A stretch of 10,393 nt of DNA from Poseidonibacter ostreae (GTDB lineage: Bacteria > Campylobacterota > Campylobacteria > Campylobacterales > Arcobacteraceae). The stretch spans positions 1-10,393 of the forward strand of contig NZ_WFKI01000064.1 of assembly GCF_009208055.1 (NCBI RefSeq), given 5' to 3'. The notes below the pieces were generated by a model. That model saw only the letters and a list, made by a program, of their open reading frames with translations. It had not been told where the DNA came from and did not search any database. This document shows, in pieces, positions 7,692 to 10,393 of the stretch (the first letter of the stretch is position 1; each line of letters starts with the position of its first letter). The position numbers and the translations under genes are program-made.

Positions 7692-8861
7692 TTATATTGT
7701 CGGAAGGGTTATTGTAAAAGTTACACCATCTTTTTCATTGTAAACATTTAATTTTCCTTGATGATTTTGTTCTATTATGGTTTTTGACATGTATAAACCT
7801 ATTCCTGTACCATTTTTTTCTTTTTTTGTTGAAAAGTAGGGTTTGAAGATTTTGTCTATGATAGTATCATTTATTCCCCCACCATTATCAAATATATCAA
7901 TTTGAGTAGTGTCTTGTAAATCTTTTGTATTGATATTTATCATCATACTTTCTTTAGAATTTTCGAGAAAATTGTCTTGGGCATTATTTAATATATTTAG
8001 GATGACATGCATGATTTCATTTTCATAGATATTGATAATATTTGTGCTTTGTAATTGTGTTATAACTGTTATATTATTTGAATCCAGAGATTTTTGCATG
8101 ATTTTAAGTGAATTTTCTATGGGTTCATTGATTGTTTTTTTTACTATTTTTTTATCACTTTTAAAAAAATTTCTAAAATCGTCAACCGTTGCAGTGAGAT
8201 TTTGCACATAGTATTCTATTTCATCGAGTTTTTTTTCGAAAAATGATGCTTGTTCTTTTTGTCCTTCTTTGGTATTAAGATCAAATTTATGTGTTTGAAG
8301 TTTGTATTTTAGATTGAAAGAAGCTGTTCCAATAGCAGCTAAGGGTTGTCTCCACTGATGTGCTATCATATTAATCATTTCACCCATAGTAGCAAATCTG
8401 GATTGTGTCAACATAAGTTGATGTTTTTCTATGAGTCTGTCTTTAAGTATTTTTGGTTCAATCGCTTTGATAAGGCTATCTCTTAACTGATAAATATCAA
8501 TGGGTTTGAGTACATAAGCACTGACATTTAAATCTATAGATGTTTTTAAAAAATCTGTTTCTTGATGGGCTGTTGTTATAACCACGGGAATAAATTTATC
8601 CGTTTTTCGTATCTCTCTTATCATACTTAACCCATCAAGTTTTGGCATTTTTATAACAGTAAGTATCATGTCAATGTTTTGTTTGGAGTTGTTAAACAGC
8701 TCCAATCCTTCTAATCCATTGTTTGCAGAGATTACCTTTATCCCAAATAGGTTCAGTGTTTGGACGGTACCTTCTTGTATTTGAAAATCATCTTCTGCAT
8801 AGAGTATCGTGATATTTTCTAAATCGTTGGCAGTAATCATAAGTTCTTCTTTTATATTCAT
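7692..8861 (-). CDS. Receiver domain-histidine kinase hybrid with a degenerate receiver
   Basis: This is a cytoplasmic 389-residue protein without membrane helices. Residues 17-135 are a CheY-like receiver with the acidic pair Asp24/Asp25, Thr97 and Lys119 (YVLKP). In the phosphorylation loop (MILTVIKMPKLDG) the accepting Asp is Val69 (codon at 8655-8657, GTT where GAT would give Asp). The receiver should therefore not be phosphorylated in the normal way and may act as a structural or dimerisation module. Then follow HisKA with His168 in MIAHQWRQPLAA and an ATPase lobe with NILNNAQDN, DNGGGI, FKPYFSTK and GTGIGLYMSK, all intact. The ATG at 8861 has no ribosome binding site. The ATG at 8840 (residue 8) follows AAGAAG and may be the true start. 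It is first in an operon with the sensor kinase 49 bp downstream. Confidence 0.9.
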   Translation of the reverse strand: MNIKEELMITANDLENITILYAEDDFQIQEGTVQTLNLFGIKVISANNGLEGLELFNNSKQNIDMILTVIKMPKLDGLSMIREIRKTDKFIPVVITTAHQETDFLKTSIDLNVSAYVLKPIDIYQLRDSLIKAIEPKILKDRLIEKHQLMLTQSRFATMGEMINMIAHQWRQPLAAIGTASFNLKYKLQTHKFDLNTKEGQKEQASFFEKKLDEIEYYVQNLTATVDDFRNFFKSDKKIVKKTINEPIENSLKIMQKSLDSNNITVITQLQSTNIINIYENEIMHVILNILNNAQDNFLENSKESMMININTKDLQDTTQIDIFDNGGGINDTIIDKIFKPYFSTKKEKNGTGIGLYMSKTIIEQNHQGKLNVYNEKDGVTFTITLPTI

Positions 8862-8882
8862 GAGGATAGTATATATTTATAG

Positions 8883-8899
8883 AATACTACAAAAGTATC
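8883..8899. promoter_or_regulatory. Inverted ATACT-N5-AGTAT motif in the divergent promoter region
   Basis: ATACT (8884-8888), ACAAA, AGTAT (8894-8898) form a palindrome about 22 bp upstream of the receiver-kinase ATG. Read on the minus strand it is GATACTTTTGTAGTATT, whose first ten bases equal the site upstream of the secretion operon (1641-1650). The same N5 palindrome occurs at 1592-1606. Candidate operator; no direct proof. Confidence 0.35.
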
Positions 8900-8925
8900 A
8901 AAAAATCAATCCCAATTATAAAAAT

Positions 8926-8941
8926 GATACAGTTGAAATAC
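8926..8941 (+). promoter_or_regulatory. RATAC-N6-AATAC direct repeat upstream of the LapG-like gene
   Basis: GATAC (8926-8930) and AATAC (8937-8941), 11 bp apart, 37 bp before the ATG at 8979. Over the 20 bases from TGATAC to ACTAT, 17 are identical to 1640-1659 upstream of the secretion operon. This is the best evidence in the window that exporter and protease genes share a control or promoter element. Confidence 0.42.
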
Positions 8942-8967
8942 TATTTGTAGATAAAATTCACAAATAG
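8941..8967 (+). promoter_or_regulatory. Hairpin abutting the ribosome binding site of the LapG-like gene
   Basis: CTATTTGT (8941-8948) and ACAAATAG (8960-8967) are perfect inverted copies around an 11-base spacer. The last base of the second arm touches the GAGGAG ribosome binding site (8967-8972). It could be an operator, or in RNA a weak leader hairpin influencing translation. Confidence 0.35.
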
Positions 8968-8978
8968 AGGAGAATTAT

Positions 8979-9392
8979 ATGAAATGTGACTTAATTAAAA
9001 AAATCAGCTATTTTAATATTCTTGAATTTGCAAGTGGCTCTGAAATAAAAAAATTAAACAGAGTAAACAGCTATTTTAATAAATTTAAATATAAAACAGA
9101 CATCGAAAATTATGCAAAAAATGATTATTGGGCGACAAGAAAAGAATTTATATTCAAAGGGGCTGGAGACTGCGAGGACTATGCTATTGCTATATATACA
9201 ACGTTACTTGAGTTGGGTATAGATAAAAAGAATATATCTCTTTATTTCTCAAGATACAAAAAGAAATTTCATTTGGTGATTTTATATAAAAAGAATAATG
9301 TGAGTTATGCGTTGGATAATACTAATTATCGCATACTGCCTATTAGCAAAAGACCTAATTTGAAGATATTATACGAAGTAAGTCAATCTTAA
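8979..9392 (+). CDS. lapG: LapG-type transglutaminase-like cysteine protease (BTLCP, peptidase C93), short form
   Basis: LapG cuts the N-terminal retention module of large type I-secreted adhesins in the periplasm and releases them; it needs calcium and is held back by LapD. The match covers the whole catalytic domain: KLNRVNSYFNKF, NDYWATRKEF, GAGDCEDYAIAIY and ISKRPNL are near-signature stretches. The triad is Cys65, His98, Asp113. Asp64 and Glu66, which flank the Cys, match the calcium ligands Asp134 and Glu136 of Pseudomonas LapG. At 137 residues it is far shorter than LapG (about 250): the signal peptide and N-terminal extension are missing. AGAGGAG lies about 7 bases before this ATG and a stop lies in frame at 8952-8954, so no longer start exists. 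The N-terminus (residues 1-20) is not a convincing signal peptide. It is likely cotranscribed with the next gene. Confidence 0.87.
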   Translation: MKCDLIKKISYFNILEFASGSEIKKLNRVNSYFNKFKYKTDIENYAKNDYWATRKEFIFKGAGDCEDYAIAIYTTLLELGIDKKNISLYFSRYKKKFHLVILYKKNNVSYALDNTNYRILPISKRPNLKILYEVSQS

Positions 9393-9414
9393 ATCAAACA
9401 AACGAGGAACCAGT

Positions 9415-9795
9415 ATGAATAATATTGAAAGTATAGATAATTTAAATAATCACATATTAGAAAATATGATAAACAATAATAAAGATGAGAATAAAATAAA
9501 ATTTTTTATGAAAATAAATTCGCAAGATTTTAATGAACAATTTATTGTTGTCAAAGAAATAATAAATAAGTTTAAAGTTAAACAAGGTGATGAGATTTCC
9601 ATTTATGGTTTATGCAAGAGGGATGTAAAAGTTTTTAGAAACAATAACAGTTTGATTTTATTGGCTAATAATGGAAAATCAATTGTATCTTTTGATGAAT
9701 TTTATAGCAGTATAAGTGAAAACTATATGAAGAATATTCTATCGTATTCGTCTGTTCAAAATAAAGATGATGTACTTATTGTAAAAGTACCTTAA
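9415..9795 (+). CDS. Unrecognised small protein downstream of the protease
   Basis: I do not recognise this 126-residue protein with confidence. It begins 22 bp after the protease stop with a GAGGAA ribosome binding site, so the two genes probably form an operon. Residues 1-35 are Asn/Asp/Glu-rich and likely helical or disordered. Residues about 50-100 look like short beta strands: FKVKQGDEISIYG, DVKVFRNNNSLILLANNGK, IVSFDEFY. This alternation resembles the prefix module at the N-terminus of some type I-secreted adhesins (BapA prefix-like), which fits its place beside a LapG-like protease, but the likeness is from pattern only. It has no signal peptide, no membrane helix and no obvious LapG cleavage motif. 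Base composition is extremely AT-rich, like its neighbours. Confidence 0.72.
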   Translation: MNNIESIDNLNNHILENMINNNKDENKIKFFMKINSQDFNEQFIVVKEIINKFKVKQGDEISIYGLCKRDVKVFRNNNSLILLANNGKSIVSFDEFYSSISENYMKNILSYSSVQNKDDVLIVKVP

Positions 9796-9805
9796 CTCTT
9801 GAAGC

Positions 9806-9828
9806 CATCCCATAAATGGGATGTTTTT
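9806..9828 (+). terminator. Intrinsic terminator of the protease operon
   Basis: CATCCCA (9806-9812), loop TAAA, TGGGATG (9817-9823), followed by TTTTT (9824-9828). It lies 11 bp after the stop of the small protein gene. On the minus strand the hairpin follows the Sel1 gene stop but lacks a T run, so it probably serves the plus strand. Confidence 0.82.
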
Positions 9829-10314
9829 AGTACTTCCACAGTTCATACTCATTCCAAGCGTTTTTTGCCAGATAGTTACCACTGTCATATGATTTGTTTA
9901 TCCAAAATTTTGCTTTGGAATAATCTTTGAGTACCTCTATTCCATTTATGTATATGAGTGCAAGTTTATATTGTGCCAAGGAATAACCTTGTGCTGCTGA
10001 TTTTTGATACCAATATACCGATTGTTCGCGAATAGAATATTTTCCGCAAGTATAAATTGTGATATGGCATGACCATTGTTGGCTGCTTTTTTATGCCAAT
10101 ACAATGCTTTTTGATAATCAACATTGGTTCCTTGACCTTTTTCATACATAATTGCAAGCCAATGTTGTGCCATAATATCTTTACTTGCAGCCTCTTCGAA
10201 ATATTCTATCGCTTCTGTATAGTCTCCATTATTGTAGGCTTCAATGGCTTTGTCACTTACGTCTGCAAATAGAATAGCGCATAATGCAACTATTAACAAA
10301 AATATTCTTTTCAT
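9827..10314 (-). pseudogene. Sel1-repeat periplasmic protein, frameshifted in the second repeat
   Basis: Sel1-like repeats are helix-turn-helix solenoids used for protein-protein contacts. The gene starts at an ATG with AGAGGAG upstream and a signal peptide (MKRIFLLIVALCAILFA, then DVSD). An intact stretch of tetratricopeptide/Sel1 type (AIEAYNNGDYTEAIEYFEEA) and one full Sel1 repeat (AQHWLAIMYEKGQG to AANNGH) follow. The second repeat begins (AISQFILA), then the frame runs out to a stop near 9946, giving 122 residues. Shifted by -1, the minus strand continues as VYWYQKSAAQGYS, a third repeat AQYKLALIYINGIE, and the end ELWKY with stop at 9827-9829. Between FILA and VYW there are 26 bases, against 48 in repeats 1 and 3, so about 22 bases seem lost. 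The restored protein would have about 170 residues. A role cannot be assigned. Confidence 0.78.
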
Positions 10315-10362
10315 AATTTACTCCTCTTGTCTCGTTCTCTACGGTCAGTATAATATTAGAAG

Positions 10363-10378
10363 GTATTATAAAAGTATT
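10363..10378 (-). promoter_or_regulatory. RATAC-N6-AATAC direct repeat upstream of the Sel1 gene
   Basis: On the minus strand AATAC (10378-10374), TTTTAT, AATAC (10367-10363): the same 11-bp period, orientation and distance (48 bp) to the start codon as the sites before the secretion operon and the protease gene. The surrounding sequence is very AT-rich, which weakens the case for this one site. Confidence 0.33.
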
Positions 10379-10393
10379 ATTTTTTTCTTATTC

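Noticed and set aside
9966..10157. 63-codon minus-strand frame overlapping the Sel1 gene
   Set aside because: It is the third frame of the Sel1 coding sequence, matches no repeat pattern and begins with an internal ATG. The continuation of the Sel1 repeats lies in a different frame.
1..10393. CRISPR arrays, tRNA and rRNA genes
   Set aside because: No regularly spaced repeats, no tRNA cloverleaf with CCA-end features and no rRNA-like GC-richer stretch were seen on either strand.

Overview
The window is very AT-rich and looks like Campylobacterota (Epsilonproteobacteria), with an Arcobacter- or Sulfurimonas-like organism most plausible. The reasons are the strong lysine/isoleucine/asparagine bias, the two sensor kinases with an AHQWRQPL histidine box, and the LapB/LapC-type secretion genes. 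The taxon is inferred from style, not from a marker gene.

Layout. Positions 9-1496 hold one intact IS4-family insertion sequence, with an 18-bp imperfect terminal inverted repeat and a probable 5-bp AAAAT target duplication. It sits just before a strong bidirectional terminator (1521-1560) left over from whatever gene lay upstream. After a regulatory-looking intergenic stretch, 1701-5127 encodes two overlapping type I secretion genes: an LssB/LapB-type ABC transporter with a degenerate C39 domain, and an HlyD/LapC-type membrane fusion protein. They end at a 15-bp perfect-stem terminator shared with a convergent operon on the minus strand.

That operon (8861 down to 5175) encodes a receiver-histidine kinase hybrid whose phospho-accepting Asp is replaced by Val. 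After it comes a tandem periplasmic-solute-binding sensor kinase that is split by a frameshift at a run of eight T's. Divergent from it, 8979-9795 carries a LapG-type cysteine protease without a visible signal peptide and a small unrecognised protein, followed by a hairpin terminator. A Sel1-repeat lipoprotein-like/periplasmic gene on the minus strand (9827-10314) is frameshifted inside its second repeat.

How it may fit together. LapB/LapC-type exporters secrete giant adhesins, and LapG-type proteases cut such adhesins off the cell surface, so the window looks like the accessory part of an adhesin secretion/release locus. The adhesin, the outer-membrane pore (LapE/TolC type) and the c-di-GMP receptor LapD are not in the window. 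The most interesting non-coding signal is a direct repeat, RATAC-N6-AATAC, with an 11-bp period. It lies 37-48 bp upstream of three separate genes (secretion operon, protease, Sel1 gene) in the same orientation, and may mark co-regulation.
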